This document shows positions 43,587-52,519 of a stretch of DNA of 64,000 bases, piece by piece. Location of the stretch: NCBI GenBank assembly GCA_965208605.1, contig OZ242345.1:1426001-1490000 (forward strand), in the 5' to 3' direction. The notes below the pieces were generated by a model that saw only the letters and a program-made list of their open reading frames with translations, had not been told where the DNA came from and did no database searches. A program made the position numbers and the translations under genes. The stretch comes from UBA9659 sp965208605 (GTDB lineage Bacteria; Pseudomonadota; Gammaproteobacteria; Pseudomonadales; Azotimanducaceae). How positions within the stretch are numbered: the stretch's first letter is position 1; every line of letters starts with the position of its first letter.

Positions 43587-44669
43587 CTACAATCCAGTCT
43601 GATCGTAGTTGACTTCTAGGGTTTTGCTGGTGGGCTTTGCTTGGCAAGTTAAGATGAAGCCTTGCTCGAGTTCCCAGGGTTCCAGCGCATAGTTGAGTGC
43701 CATTTTCGTTTTGCCAGATGAGAGCTTCGCACGGCAGGTTGAGCATACGCCGCTCCGACACGAATATGGTAAGTCAATACCTTGTCGCAGTGCCGCATCT
43801 AATATTGACTCGTCGGCGTGCATGTGCATCGTTTCTTGACTGCCATCAATAATAAGATACACCTTGATGCTACCTTCTTTTGTGGTTGCTGTTTGAGGTA
43901 GCTTAGATTCATCCGTTAGCATGTCCTTGCTGGAATGAAAGTGCTCAACATGAATACTCTCTGGTGCATAATCCAAACCTGTTAGTGCATCTATAACCTC
44001 TTTGATCATTGAATTTGGACCGCACAAGAATACATCGTCCACGTGCAATCCCTTTAAGAAGGCATGGTGTAACAGTGCGACCTTTTCACCGTCAATCCTA
44101 CCTCCATATAATGATATCTCTGTTGGTTCCTGGCTCATGATGAAATGCAGTGCTAGTCGTTCGTTATAAAGGTTCTTCAACGCCCACAGTTCTTCGATGA
44201 ACATTGTCGTGGTACGTTTTCGGTTACCGTAGAAAACTAAAAATCGACTCTTTTGTTCTGTTTCAAGCGTGGTCTTTACGATGGACAACAAAGGCGTAAT
44301 GCCACTACCGGCAAGGAATGCAACATAGGTCTTTTCATTACCCGCATTGAGTGGTGTGTTGAAATGCCCAATGGGTGGCATTGATTCAATTATATCGCCT
44401 ACCTGTAACGTGTCAGCCACGTAGTTGGAAAATACACCACCAGCTTGTGTCCGAATGCCGACTCGCAGTTGTACATCGTTAACGCTTGAGCAAATGGAAT
44501 AAGTTCGCCGAACGTCCTTGCCATCAATTTCCGCTCGGAGCGGTAAATGCTGCCCCTGTATGTATTTGAATTCCGCTCTGCTTACATCTGATGTACCCAA
44601 TATCAACACGACAGAGTCCTCAGTTTCCTGAGTCTTATGTAAAATCTCTAACTTATGAAAGTATTTCAC
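43587..44669 (-). CDS. paaE: Phenylacetyl-CoA epoxidase reductase subunit PaaE
   Basis: A 360-residue reductase with a ferredoxin-NADP reductase module (FAD-binding RRTYSICSSVND, NAD-binding LAGSGITPLLSIVKTTLE) and a C-terminal plant-type 2Fe-2S domain: LPYSCRSGVCSTCRAKLSSG with the fourth Cys in FILTCQAKP. It passes electrons from NADPH to the PaaAC di-iron oxygenase that epoxidises phenylacetyl-CoA. It is the last gene of paaABCDE, 19 bases after paaD. Confidence 0.95.
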   Translation of the reverse strand: MKYFHKLEILHKTQETEDSVVLILGTSDVSRAEFKYIQGQHLPLRAEIDGKDVRRTYSICSSVNDVQLRVGIRTQAGGVFSNYVADTLQVGDIIESMPPIGHFNTPLNAGNEKTYVAFLAGSGITPLLSIVKTTLETEQKSRFLVFYGNRKRTTTMFIEELWALKNLYNERLALHFIMSQEPTEISLYGGRIDGEKVALLHHAFLKGLHVDDVFLCGPNSMIKEVIDALTGLDYAPESIHVEHFHSSKDMLTDESKLPQTATTKEGSIKVYLIIDGSQETMHMHADESILDAALRQGIDLPYSCRSGVCSTCRAKLSSGKTKMALNYALEPWELEQGFILTCQAKPTSKTLEVNYDQTGL

Positions 44670-44688
44670 TGATATTCAATCAATTAGT

Positions 44689-45186
44689 TCAAATGCACTT
44701 AAAGTGTTCAAATGGTTCCAGGCAGCAGCGGCATTTGTACAATGCTTTGCACGGCGTAGAGCCAAATTCACTCACTTTTTGAGTGCTGCTTGAGTGACAA
44801 CGCGGGCACTCAATTGGCCAATCAGGAGTACATTGTGAGTGTTTTGACAAGGCTCCTTGGAGCGGTGGTGAGATGCCGTACTCTTGTAATTTTTGTCGAC
44901 CTGCCTCGGATACCCAATCGCTACTCCATGGTGGTGCCAACACACGTTCTACTTTTGCGTTAGTAATACCGTGTTCTTGTAATGTCTGAACAACACTTTC
45001 TTCAATGACCTCAGTTGCTGGACATCCCGAGTAGGTTGGTGCCAAGCCAACCTTGACTGAATTCGGCTCAATACGAATATACCGAATGATTCCGAGGTCA
45101 GTGAGACTTAGTATCGGAATTTCTGGATCGGGTATTTCACCAATCCATATCCACAGTTGTGCTTCGTCTATATTTGCAACGGTCAT
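44689..45186 (-). CDS. paaD: Phenylacetate pathway protein PaaD (metal-sulfur cluster assembly type)
   Basis: A 165-residue protein. The N-terminal DUF59/MIP18-like domain has IPDPEIPILSLTDLGIIR and PTYSGCPATEVIEE, the Cys being the family's conserved one. The C-terminal zinc ribbon is CPRCHSSSTQKVSEFG with CKALYKCRCC. PaaD is required for epoxidase activity, probably in maturing the metal centre. It follows paaC directly with one-base spacing. Confidence 0.93.
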   Translation of the reverse strand: MTVANIDEAQLWIWIGEIPDPEIPILSLTDLGIIRYIRIEPNSVKVGLAPTYSGCPATEVIEESVVQTLQEHGITNAKVERVLAPPWSSDWVSEAGRQKLQEYGISPPLQGALSKHSQCTPDWPIECPRCHSSSTQKVSEFGSTPCKALYKCRCCLEPFEHFKCI

Positions 45187-45942
45187 CTACCAGGCCGCAC
45201 CAGGATAGGATCTTTGCAAAAATTGCATTTCCGCTAACAGAAAGCTATGGACTTCAGTGTGTTGACCTTGTTTTCCACCAGTTGCCATCCACCCGTCTTC
45301 CGGGCGCGTCAAAGTTGCTTCGGTTAATGTATCGCTTACTAGCTTGTCCCATTCCGGTCGCAATTCTGATGGCAAGGGCCCAACACCTGCACGGTTTGCA
45401 GCCGACTCAACATCGTCTGCGGTGAACATCTCACCAGTAAATCGCCATAGATCATCAATGGCTGTTTGCATACGAGTGTGGCTTTCGTTGGTTCCGTCAC
45501 CCAGGCGAAGTAACCACTGACGATTATGCTTGACTTGATAGCGCATTTCCTTGACGGCTTTTGCGGCAATCTCCTGAATGCGTGTATCTGATGATTCAAT
45601 GAGATGCTCAAGAAGCAACATGTGGTAACAAGAAAACAGAAATTGACGAGCGATGGTTACCGCAAAATCGCCATTAGGTCGTTCTACCAACAGAAGGTTT
45701 TGGAAATCCCTACTATCTCGTAAGAATGCTAATTCATCTTCGCCACGGCCCTTGCCTTCAATATCACCAGCTAGAGTCAGCCAGAGCCTGGCTTGGCCGA
45801 TAAGATCCAGTGCGAAATTGGCCGTTGCCATTTCTTCTTCAAGCTCGGGACTCGACCCAACGAGCTCACCGAGTTGCTGGCCGAGTAGCAGTGTGTTATC
45901 GCCAAGTCGCAAGATGTAGTGAAATAGCTGTTCAGAATTCAC
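45187..45942 (-). CDS. paaC: Phenylacetyl-CoA epoxidase structural subunit PaaC
   Basis: A 251-residue helical ferritin-like protein, the non-catalytic partner of PaaA. The start chosen is GTG 45942 (VNSEQLFHYILRLGDN), preceded by AGGGATG, 10 bases after the paaB stop. Extending upstream to the ATG at 46152 would overlap paaB with unrelated residues. Family segments are LRLGDNTLLLGQQLGELVG, ANFALDLIGQARLWL and the RYQVKHNRQWLLRLGDGTNE helix. Confidence 0.93.
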   Translation of the reverse strand: MNSEQLFHYILRLGDNTLLLGQQLGELVGSSPELEEEMATANFALDLIGQARLWLTLAGDIEGKGRGEDELAFLRDSRDFQNLLLVERPNGDFAVTIARQFLFSCYHMLLLEHLIESSDTRIQEIAAKAVKEMRYQVKHNRQWLLRLGDGTNESHTRMQTAIDDLWRFTGEMFTADDVESAANRAGVGPLPSELRPEWDKLVSDTLTEATLTRPEDGWMATGGKQGQHTEVHSFLLAEMQFLQRSYPGAAW

Positions 45943-45952
45943 TGTAGCATCC

Positions 45953-46255
45953 CTAAATGTTCTTTGCGCCTTCGGGCATTTCGTAAAACGTTGGATGGCG
46001 ATAAATCTTGTCGTCGGCCGGATCAAACAACTCTGCTGCTTCCCTTGGGTCTGAGGCAGCAATGGTGCTGGATTCAACTGCCCAGATGCTAACACCCTCG
46101 CCACGTCGCGTATAAAGATCACGGGCGTGGTCAATGGCCATTTGTTTGTCACTGGCGTGCAGGCTACCGACGTGGCGATGACTTAAACCAGATTTTGCAC
46201 GAATGAATATCTCAAACAATGGCCAATGATCGTTTTGCATAGGTATTTTATCCAT
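45953..46255 (-). CDS. paaB: Phenylacetyl-CoA epoxidase subunit PaaB
   Basis: A 100-residue PaaB protein: WPLFEIFIRAKSGLSHRHVG, SLHASDKQMAIDHARDLYTR and GVSIWAVESSTIAASDP are characteristic. It bridges PaaAC heterodimers in the epoxidase complex. It starts 2 bases after paaA on the same strand. Confidence 0.95.
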   Translation of the reverse strand: MDKIPMQNDHWPLFEIFIRAKSGLSHRHVGSLHASDKQMAIDHARDLYTRRGEGVSIWAVESSTIAASDPREAAELFDPADDKIYRHPTFYEMPEGAKNI

Positions 46256-46257
46256 GA

Positions 46258-47238
46258 CTAAGCGGCTACCTTGGTAGCATGCTTGTGTGCATAGGCCTTA
46301 GCTCCATCGCGAACCCATTGCCCGTTATTGTGAGCTGATTGCTGAGCAGCCAATCGCTCACGATTGCAGGGGCCGTTGCCAGCTAGCACTTCCATAAACT
46401 CAGTCCAATTAATTTCACCGAAATCGTAGTGACCGCTGGTTTCGTTGTACCTGAGATCTTTGTCTGGTGTTGTTAGTCCCAATATTTTGGTTTGTTCTAC
46501 AGTAACGTCGACAAATTTCTGACGTAACTCGTCGTTACTAAATCGCTTAATCTTCCACGCCATGCTCTGGGTATTGTGTTTGGAGTTGGAATCGCTTGGT
46601 CCGAACATCATCAACGAAGGCCACCACCAGCGGTTCAGTGCGTCCTGTGCCATCTCTTTTTGTGCTGTGCTGCCATTACTCAACGCCAACATAATCTCAA
46701 AACCTTGCCGCTGATGAAAACTCTCTTCTTTGCATATTCGCACCATTGCACGTGCGTAGGGCCCGTAGGAACATCGACACAGCGGTATTTGATTCATAAT
46801 TGCTGCACCGTCAACGAGCCAGCCGATAGCACCGATATCAGCCCATGTCAAGGTTGGATAATTAAAGATGCTCGAGTACTTGGCAATGCCACTCAACAAT
46901 TGATCCACCAGCATGTCCCGTGATACACCCAGTGTCTCGGCCGCACTGTAGAGATATAGACCGTGTCCGGCCTCATCTTGTACTTTTGCAATCAAGATTG
47001 CTTTACGGCGCAAACTCGGCGCACGAGTGATCCAGTTGCCCTCGGGAAGCATGCCAACAATCTCTGAATGTGCGTGTTGCGAAATTTGGCGAATCAGCAG
47101 CTTGCGATACTCAGTCGGCATCCAGTCTTTAGGTTCGATTTTTTCTTCCATATCAATACGGTGCTGGAATGCCACCCCAGTGCTCCCGGCAGTATCGCTA
47201 CTATCTTTGATGTGTTGGTCTAAACCCTGTGTGTACAT
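46258..47238 (-). CDS. paaA: Phenylacetyl-CoA epoxidase catalytic subunit PaaA
   Basis: A 326-residue di-iron oxygenase subunit. Iron ligands are in KVQDEAGHGLYLYSAAE (Glu and His) and RICKEESFHQRQGFE (Glu and His). It converts phenylacetyl-CoA to the ring-1,2-epoxide with O2 and electrons from PaaE. ATG 47238 follows GAGAGGCAAAGC; the in-frame ATG at 47262 lacks a site and adds eight residues. It lies 65 bases after paaI; that gap is AT-rich, with a repeated TTATATT-x-TGTG, and may hold an internal promoter. Confidence 0.96.
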   Translation of the reverse strand: MYTQGLDQHIKDSSDTAGSTGVAFQHRIDMEEKIEPKDWMPTEYRKLLIRQISQHAHSEIVGMLPEGNWITRAPSLRRKAILIAKVQDEAGHGLYLYSAAETLGVSRDMLVDQLLSGIAKYSSIFNYPTLTWADIGAIGWLVDGAAIMNQIPLCRCSYGPYARAMVRICKEESFHQRQGFEIMLALSNGSTAQKEMAQDALNRWWWPSLMMFGPSDSNSKHNTQSMAWKIKRFSNDELRQKFVDVTVEQTKILGLTTPDKDLRYNETSGHYDFGEINWTEFMEVLAGNGPCNRERLAAQQSAHNNGQWVRDGAKAYAHKHATKVAA

Positions 47239-47303
47239 GCTTTGCCTCTCGTATCTTTCCAATATGACACAGAATATAATATATCACAATATAATTGGTA
47301 TCA

Positions 47304-47747
47304 TTACTGTCCATCGTCTGATATCAGTGGCTTGCCCAGTGCCGCCGAGCGCCCTAGAAACACGGCAATCAGCAGGTCTCTATTATGCACCAAGACATTG
47401 TATAGACCGGAGCGCTTGCCCTTGTATACCTGTCGCGCTGTAGCCGTCAATTGGTCGCCGAGTTTTGCTGGCTGAAGGAACTCAATACTCGCCGAACCCG
47501 CGACGGTAATTTCATTGTAGGCATTGCAAGCGAATGCGAATGCGGAGTCGGCTAATGTAAAGATCATACCCCCGTGACAAATGTCATGGCCGTTGAGCAT
47601 GTCTTTTCGGACCGTCATACGCGCTTCACACACTGCGAGTTCCGGGATGGAAATCTGTATTCCAAGTGCCTTAGTGGAATGATCAGAAGAGAGCATCTGT
47701 GTAGCGCAGGCTCTTGCCAAAGCTAATCGATCAGTATTCTTGTTCAT
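47304..47747 (-). CDS. paaI: PaaI-type hotdog-fold acyl-CoA thioesterase
   Basis: A 147-residue hotdog thioesterase. DMLNGHDICHGGMIFTLADSAFAFACN is the defining helix region with the catalytic Asp and the HGG; SIEFLQPAKLGDQLTATA follows. PaaI hydrolyses ring-hydroxylated phenylacetyl-CoA dead-end products and frees CoA. It begins 2 bases after paaG. ATG is at 47747. Confidence 0.93.
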   Translation of the reverse strand: MNKNTDRLALARACATQMLSSDHSTKALGIQISIPELAVCEARMTVRKDMLNGHDICHGGMIFTLADSAFAFACNAYNEITVAGSASIEFLQPAKLGDQLTATARQVYKGKRSGLYNVLVHNRDLLIAVFLGRSAALGKPLISDDGQ

Positions 47748-47749
47748 TT

Positions 47750-48541
47750 TTATTTGCCACTGAACTGGGGTGCTCGCTTCTCTAGAAATGCACTCGCGCC
47801 CTCTTGGTAGTCATCGCTGTTGCCCAGTTGGTGTTGCAAATCGCGTTCTAGATCCAGTTGAGAATTGAGCTCGTTGGTGAAACTTTGCGCCAAGGCATTT
47901 TTGATTGCAGCCAGCGCAAGCGTTGGTTGTGTTGCGAGATGAGCACATAGTTGTTGTGCTTCGTGCAAGAGTTCGTCTGCGGGTACAACTTTATAGATGA
48001 GCCCCCAATCCACGGCATCTGCCGCCGATAATGGTGTGCCAAGCAGCATCAGTGCTTTTGCCCTGGCAATGCCCACCAATCTCGGTAGTATCCATGTCCC
48101 ACCAGAATCTGGCAGCAAGCCGATCTTGCAAAATGCTTGTATGAATTTTGCAGAATCGGCGGCGATTACAAGATCGCATGCCAAAGCAATATTTGCTCCA
48201 GCACCGGCCGCAACACCATTTACAGCGCATAAGACCGGCATGGGTAAATCCCGGATGCGTCGGATTAAGGGGTTGTACCAAGTCTCAAGTATCTCGCCGA
48301 TATCAACAGGAGCCTGACCCGAATCGACTGATATATCGGCTAGGTCTTGGCCGGCGCAGAAGGCACGGCCGGCACCGGTAATCAGCAATGCACGGATGTC
48401 CTTGTCCCTTGCTACCTGTGCTAGTGCGTCAGCAGTTTCTTGATGCATTCTGGTGTTAAAACTGTTGAGAGACTTAGGGCGATTGAATAACAAGCTTGCA
48501 TACCCGTTCTCGACCTTGAACTTGATAGTTTCATAACTCAT
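47750..48541 (-). CDS. paaG: Ring-1,2-epoxyphenylacetyl-CoA isomerase PaaG
   Basis: A 263-residue crotonase-fold enzyme. The oxyanion hole is formed by GAGRAFCAGQDLAD and VNGVAAGAGANIALACDL, and an acidic residue sits in FCKIGLLPDSGGTWILPRL. PaaG isomerises the epoxide to the oxepin-CoA. Sequence style and its place between paaX and paaI fit PaaG better than the hydratase PaaF, although the two are paralogs. ATG 48541; 26 bases after paaX. Confidence 0.9.
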   Translation of the reverse strand: MSYETIKFKVENGYASLLFNRPKSLNSFNTRMHQETADALAQVARDKDIRALLITGAGRAFCAGQDLADISVDSGQAPVDIGEILETWYNPLIRRIRDLPMPVLCAVNGVAAGAGANIALACDLVIAADSAKFIQAFCKIGLLPDSGGTWILPRLVGIARAKALMLLGTPLSAADAVDWGLIYKVVPADELLHEAQQLCAHLATQPTLALAAIKNALAQSFTNELNSQLDLERDLQHQLGNSDDYQEGASAFLEKRAPQFSGK

Positions 48542-48567
48542 TGTGATGACCTTTTTTATTGTTTATT

Positions 48568-49530
48568 TTATTGTTTAATGCCGTCAAAACGCTGGAAAAA
48601 CCCGGGCTCTGCGGGAGGAAATGCCCCGTCAGCAGATTCCCAATTTTCTTGCAAAAAACGAGCAACTGGACCCGCCACCAAGATGTAGAGATTGCGACAC
48701 AGCTGGTATGCCGCTACTCCATTCCAATTGCCAGGTAGCAAGGCATGGGGTAAGAAGGGGTCTCGTAATAGAATTTTTCGATATTCATGAATTAGTAATG
48801 TGCGCAGTTGGAATGCACGTTTTGAATCCAGGTTGCCAGCACCATGTGTAGCATGGTAGACCGGGCTGAACTTCTCAAGAAACTGCGCATATCGCTCATC
48901 AAGCTCATTCAAGACCCATGCCTTTTGTACAAGTTTTCGAAGATAGTCTTGACGAGTGTCATCAACCGAGGCCTGCATGAACAAGATTTGTTGGTAGCCA
49001 GATATTTTTTGAAGTTCATCCATGACCGCGCTTTTGTCAGGTGCTGGATGCGCCATCAAGTTATTGGAAAATGCAGCAAAGCCAAGCCATTGTAGGCGTT
49101 TTCTCGCCTTGTCACGTTCACTTGTTTCAATACCCGATAATTCAACTAGGCTCCAGTTGCCGTCCCAACTGCGACGCGGTTCCCTGTAGATTTGTCTACT
49201 GGCGGCATGGATTTGCTTTTGACCCTTCTCTGTCAAACTGTAGAAACTTCGCCGCCCGATTTGCTCTGAACGTAACCAACCGTCTTTAGTTAGTCGAAAT
49301 ACCGAAGTACGGACCAAGCGATCGTTAACTCCAAAGGGTTCCAGTGCTTTGACCAGGCTACCAAGCCACACAGAACCACCGTGCGGCGCAATTGCGTCAC
49401 CAAAAACACTGATAAGCAATGAGCCCGTGCGTTTTGGTTGCTGATTGGAGAAGGACTCAACTAGCTCATCAACATAATCATCAAAGTGCATCCATTTGAC
49501 TGCCGTTGCTGTCGATTTCGACATCTTCAA
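48568..49530 (-). CDS. paaX: Phenylacetate operon repressor PaaX
   Basis: A 320-residue PaaX-family regulator: the N-terminal winged helix (TGSLLISVFGDAIAPHGGSV, LVRTSVFRLTKDGWLRSEQI, GRRSFYSLTEKG), a middle dimerisation domain and the C-terminal PaaX_C domain with KAWVLNELDERYAQFLEKF. In known systems it represses paa promoters and is released by phenylacetyl-CoA. It is the first gene of the paaX-G-I-A-B-C-D-E run, so it would regulate its own transcript. Starts at 49530, 49524 or 49491 are possible. Confidence 0.93.
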   Translation of the reverse strand: MKMSKSTATAVKWMHFDDYVDELVESFSNQQPKRTGSLLISVFGDAIAPHGGSVWLGSLVKALEPFGVNDRLVRTSVFRLTKDGWLRSEQIGRRSFYSLTEKGQKQIHAASRQIYREPRRSWDGNWSLVELSGIETSERDKARKRLQWLGFAAFSNNLMAHPAPDKSAVMDELQKISGYQQILFMQASVDDTRQDYLRKLVQKAWVLNELDERYAQFLEKFSPVYHATHGAGNLDSKRAFQLRTLLIHEYRKILLRDPFLPHALLPGNWNGVAAYQLCRNLYILVAGPVARFLQENWESADGAFPPAEPGFFQRFDGIKQ

Positions 49531-49674
49531 GACTCACAGGCTTGCGGTAAGTATCTGTCTAAGTTATACCGAAATTATTGAAAATTGTCCATTTGTGTTT
49601 CATTTTAACCAGGCTGCATCTATCTCTGATGAAAGAAGATGAGCACTGGTTTGGGTAACACAACGCGAAACTGA

Positions 49675-49689
49675 TGTGTGCATTACACA
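49675..49689. promoter_or_regulatory. Dyad upstream of paaX, operator candidate
   Basis: TGTGT-GCATT-ACACA is a 5-5-5 inverted repeat in the 236-base gap between the MFS gene and paaX, about 145 bases before the paaX start. It does not match a PaaX site that I can recall with confidence. Listed as a weak candidate. Confidence 0.3.
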
Positions 49690-49766
49690 TTGAATGGGAC
49701 ATGGGACGGCTTTAGTGAGTCCGAAATGATTGGATTTAACGATTTTGTGCCAGCGTCCTTGCTAGG

Positions 49767-51122
49767 CTAGTCAATGTGCAATCTGTACGCTAGTAAAGCA
49801 GCGATTGCAACCGGGACCGCAAACACCAGGAAGTTTACCGACATCGTTGCACCCGCTGCAACGAGGTAACCCGCTATCGCTGGACCGGCAACAGCACCTA
49901 GACGACCAAGACCTATAGCCCAGCCGATCCCAGTGCTTCGTATTTCCGTTGGATAGGCATTGGCAGCAGCACTGTATAGTCCTGTGTATCCGCCCTGTTG
50001 CAGGACGCCGATGATAAAAATAATCACTAACAAGACGTTGAGCTCCGCTGATTGTAAGAATGCGAACGCCACCATAGCAATTGAAGCAGCCAACAACATC
50101 ACGAAGATAATGTTGGTGAGTCGAAATCGAGTCGACAAGAATCCCAATAGATAAATTCCCAAGACTCCACCTAGATTCAGAGCGAAGAATGCCTGTCGTC
50201 CAACGACGGCGGAATAGCCTGCATCTTCCATAAGTTTTGGAACCCAACTCAGTAAGAAGTACAGTGTTGCGATACTTAGGAAGAAAACTGACCACAAAAT
50301 GATGGTGCGTGACCTATAAGGTTGGTCAACCAAGCGTAGCATGCTGGATATTACTCCGGGCGATTTCAACTGCTCAGATGCATCAGTAGGAGGTAGATCG
50401 ACAATTGTAGGTTCTTTCAATTTAACAAATATTTTGTTGACTTTTTCAAGCGCATTTTTCGGTCGACGGTGAAATAGGAATGCTAGGGACTCGGGAATGA
50501 ATAACCAGGCGATACCAACCATACCGAGTGTCACTGTTCCGCCTAACCAAAACATTCCACGCCACCCGTAATCTGGCAAAATGAAACCCGCGAAGACCGC
50601 TGTTAGCATGGCACCAGCTGGGTATCCAGAAGTTACGATGCATACTGCCAATGAACGATATTTAATAGGTGCATACTCTGCTGCCAAAGACGCTTGGCTT
50701 GCTAGTACGCCACCGGCTCCGATGCCAGAAAAAAATCGCAAAACGATGAACTCTGTCAAGGATGATGCCTGCGCGGTGAGCAATATCGACACCGCGACCA
50801 AGGATATGCTTATGATGATAAGTTTTCGCCGACCATATTTATCAGCCAGCGGCGCAAGTAGCATTGCTCCGCACATCATGCCAGCAAGCGCGAAGCTGAA
50901 AATCCAACCTAGGTTATCCGGTGAAAGCGACAGCTCGGAAGACACATCACCAGCAACGACCGCCATGGCGGTAATATCAAAGCCATCCAAAGTGTTGAAT
51001 AGAAAGCACAAGCTGACAATAAAAATTTGGAAAGGCGTTATGACGTTATCTTTGAACTTGTGCACGTCAGTTTCAGATGCTGATAGTTCCGAGATGTTCG
51101 TATTGTCTGAAGTCATTGGCAT
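49767..51122 (-). CDS. MFS transporter, aromatic acid:H+ symporter type
   Basis: A 451-residue 12-helix major facilitator. LFNTLDGFDITAMAVVAG in helix 1 carries the D-G-F-D motif of the AAHS family (PcaK, BenK). The loop 2-3 signature LADKYGRRKLI and the central hydrophilic loop are present. It starts 6 bases after paaK, so it is cotranscribed with it, and is the likely importer of phenylacetate or a close relative across the inner membrane. ATG is at 51122. Confidence 0.88.
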   Translation of the reverse strand: MPMTSDNTNISELSASETDVHKFKDNVITPFQIFIVSLCFLFNTLDGFDITAMAVVAGDVSSELSLSPDNLGWIFSFALAGMMCGAMLLAPLADKYGRRKLIIISISLVAVSILLTAQASSLTEFIVLRFFSGIGAGGVLASQASLAAEYAPIKYRSLAVCIVTSGYPAGAMLTAVFAGFILPDYGWRGMFWLGGTVTLGMVGIAWLFIPESLAFLFHRRPKNALEKVNKIFVKLKEPTIVDLPPTDASEQLKSPGVISSMLRLVDQPYRSRTIILWSVFFLSIATLYFLLSWVPKLMEDAGYSAVVGRQAFFALNLGGVLGIYLLGFLSTRFRLTNIIFVMLLAASIAMVAFAFLQSAELNVLLVIIFIIGVLQQGGYTGLYSAAANAYPTEIRSTGIGWAIGLGRLGAVAGPAIAGYLVAAGATMSVNFLVFAVPVAIAALLAYRLHID

Positions 51123-51128
51123 ACCATG

Positions 51129-52433
51129 TTAGGAATTACGTTCATCAATGACCCGGACGGCCTTACCTTCAGAACGAGGTACGCCCCCCGGTTCACATAT
51201 ATCTACTTGGGTTGTTACACCCACGTAAGCTTTTATATCGCTTTGCAGTTTCTGCTTGATGTTATCGTTCTCTTTCACCGGAATTGAGGGCTGGCGTTCA
51301 ACCATGACATTAAGCCTATCCAGATTACCTTCGCGAATCACGTGCAGTTGGTAGTGAGGCGATAGACCGTCTACCTTTAGAACACATTCCTCAATTTGTG
51401 AAGGGAAAACATTAACGCCGCGAATAATCAGCATATCATCACTGCGCCCGGTAATCTTTTCCATACGGCGCATCGTTCGAGCTGTACCAGGCAACAGTCT
51501 TGTTAGGTCACGAGTGCGATAACGAATTACAGGTAACGCTTCTTTGGTCAATGAAGTAAATACTAACTCCCCTAGTTCGCCGTCTGGTAAAGGCTCGCCA
51601 TTTGTTGGATCAACAATCTCTGGGTAGAAATGATCTTCCCAAATCACTGGCCCGTCCTTTGTTTCAATACATTCGTTCGCTACTCCGGGGCCCATTACCT
51701 CTGACAAACCATAAATATCTACGGCATCCAAATTACAGCGTTGCTCTATCTTTTGGCGCATTGATTCGCCCCAAGGCTCAGCTCCAAAAATACCGACACT
51801 CAGCGATGACGATGCCGGGTTCAGTCCCTGACGTTCAAACTCATCGGCCAAATTGAGCATGTACGAAGGCGTACACATTATGATATCTGGTCGAAAATCT
51901 TCTATGAGCTGAACTTGTTTTTGGGACTGGCCACCGGACATAGGGATAACCATGGCACCGAGCTTTTCAGCACCATAGTGTGCACCCAATCCGCCGGTAA
52001 ACAGGCCGTAACCATAGGCCACGTGAATCTTGTCGCTTGACTGGCCTCCGCTTGCTCGGATGGAACGCGCACAAACCTTCGCCCAGGTTTCAATATCATT
52101 ACGTGTATAAGCGACAACCGTCGGCTTGCCGGTTGTTCCACTTGAGGCATGAATCCTAACGACATCTGTCTCTGGTACTGCTAACAGACCAAAGGGGTAG
52201 TTTTGACGAAGATCATCTTTGAATGTAAAAGGGAAATGACGTAGATCATCAAGCGACTTTAGATCACCGGGGGCAATGCCTTTCTGCTCACATTTTTGTC
52301 GGTAAGGCGCAACATTGTCGTAGGTTGTGCCTATTGTTTGGCGGAGTCGTTCAAACTGAAGGGTTCGAATCTCATCAATGCTGGCTATTTCAATTGGGTC
52401 TAGTGAGGATTTGTCTGGTATACGAGTTACCAT
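51129..52433 (-). CDS. paaK: Phenylacetate--CoA ligase
   Basis: A 434-residue adenylate-forming ligase. The AMP-binding loop is HASSGTTGKPTVVAYTRND. DIYGLSEVMGPGVANEC is the aromatic adenylation motif, and RYRTRDLTRLLPGT and RSDDMLIIRGVNVFPSQIEE complete the core. It makes phenylacetyl-CoA, the inducer and substrate of the paa pathway. It leads a minus-strand pair with the MFS carrier; the penicillin acylase homologue ends 86 bases upstream. ATG is at 52433. Confidence 0.96.
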   Translation of the reverse strand: MVTRIPDKSSLDPIEIASIDEIRTLQFERLRQTIGTTYDNVAPYRQKCEQKGIAPGDLKSLDDLRHFPFTFKDDLRQNYPFGLLAVPETDVVRIHASSGTTGKPTVVAYTRNDIETWAKVCARSIRASGGQSSDKIHVAYGYGLFTGGLGAHYGAEKLGAMVIPMSGGQSQKQVQLIEDFRPDIIMCTPSYMLNLADEFERQGLNPASSSLSVGIFGAEPWGESMRQKIEQRCNLDAVDIYGLSEVMGPGVANECIETKDGPVIWEDHFYPEIVDPTNGEPLPDGELGELVFTSLTKEALPVIRYRTRDLTRLLPGTARTMRRMEKITGRSDDMLIIRGVNVFPSQIEECVLKVDGLSPHYQLHVIREGNLDRLNVMVERQPSIPVKENDNIKQKLQSDIKAYVGVTTQVDICEPGGVPRSEGKAVRVIDERNS

Positions 52434-52519
52434 TTTCTTATCCGTTCAATCTCTAAATTCATAAACAATCGGTAACTGACGAGTATCATATTTTAGTCGT
52501 CCTGGCTGATAAGAGCATT

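Noticed and set aside
43477..43761. A 94-codon minus-strand frame overlapping the 3' end of paaE.
   Set aside because: Out of frame with the conserved 2Fe-2S domain of paaE, which is clearly the real product there.
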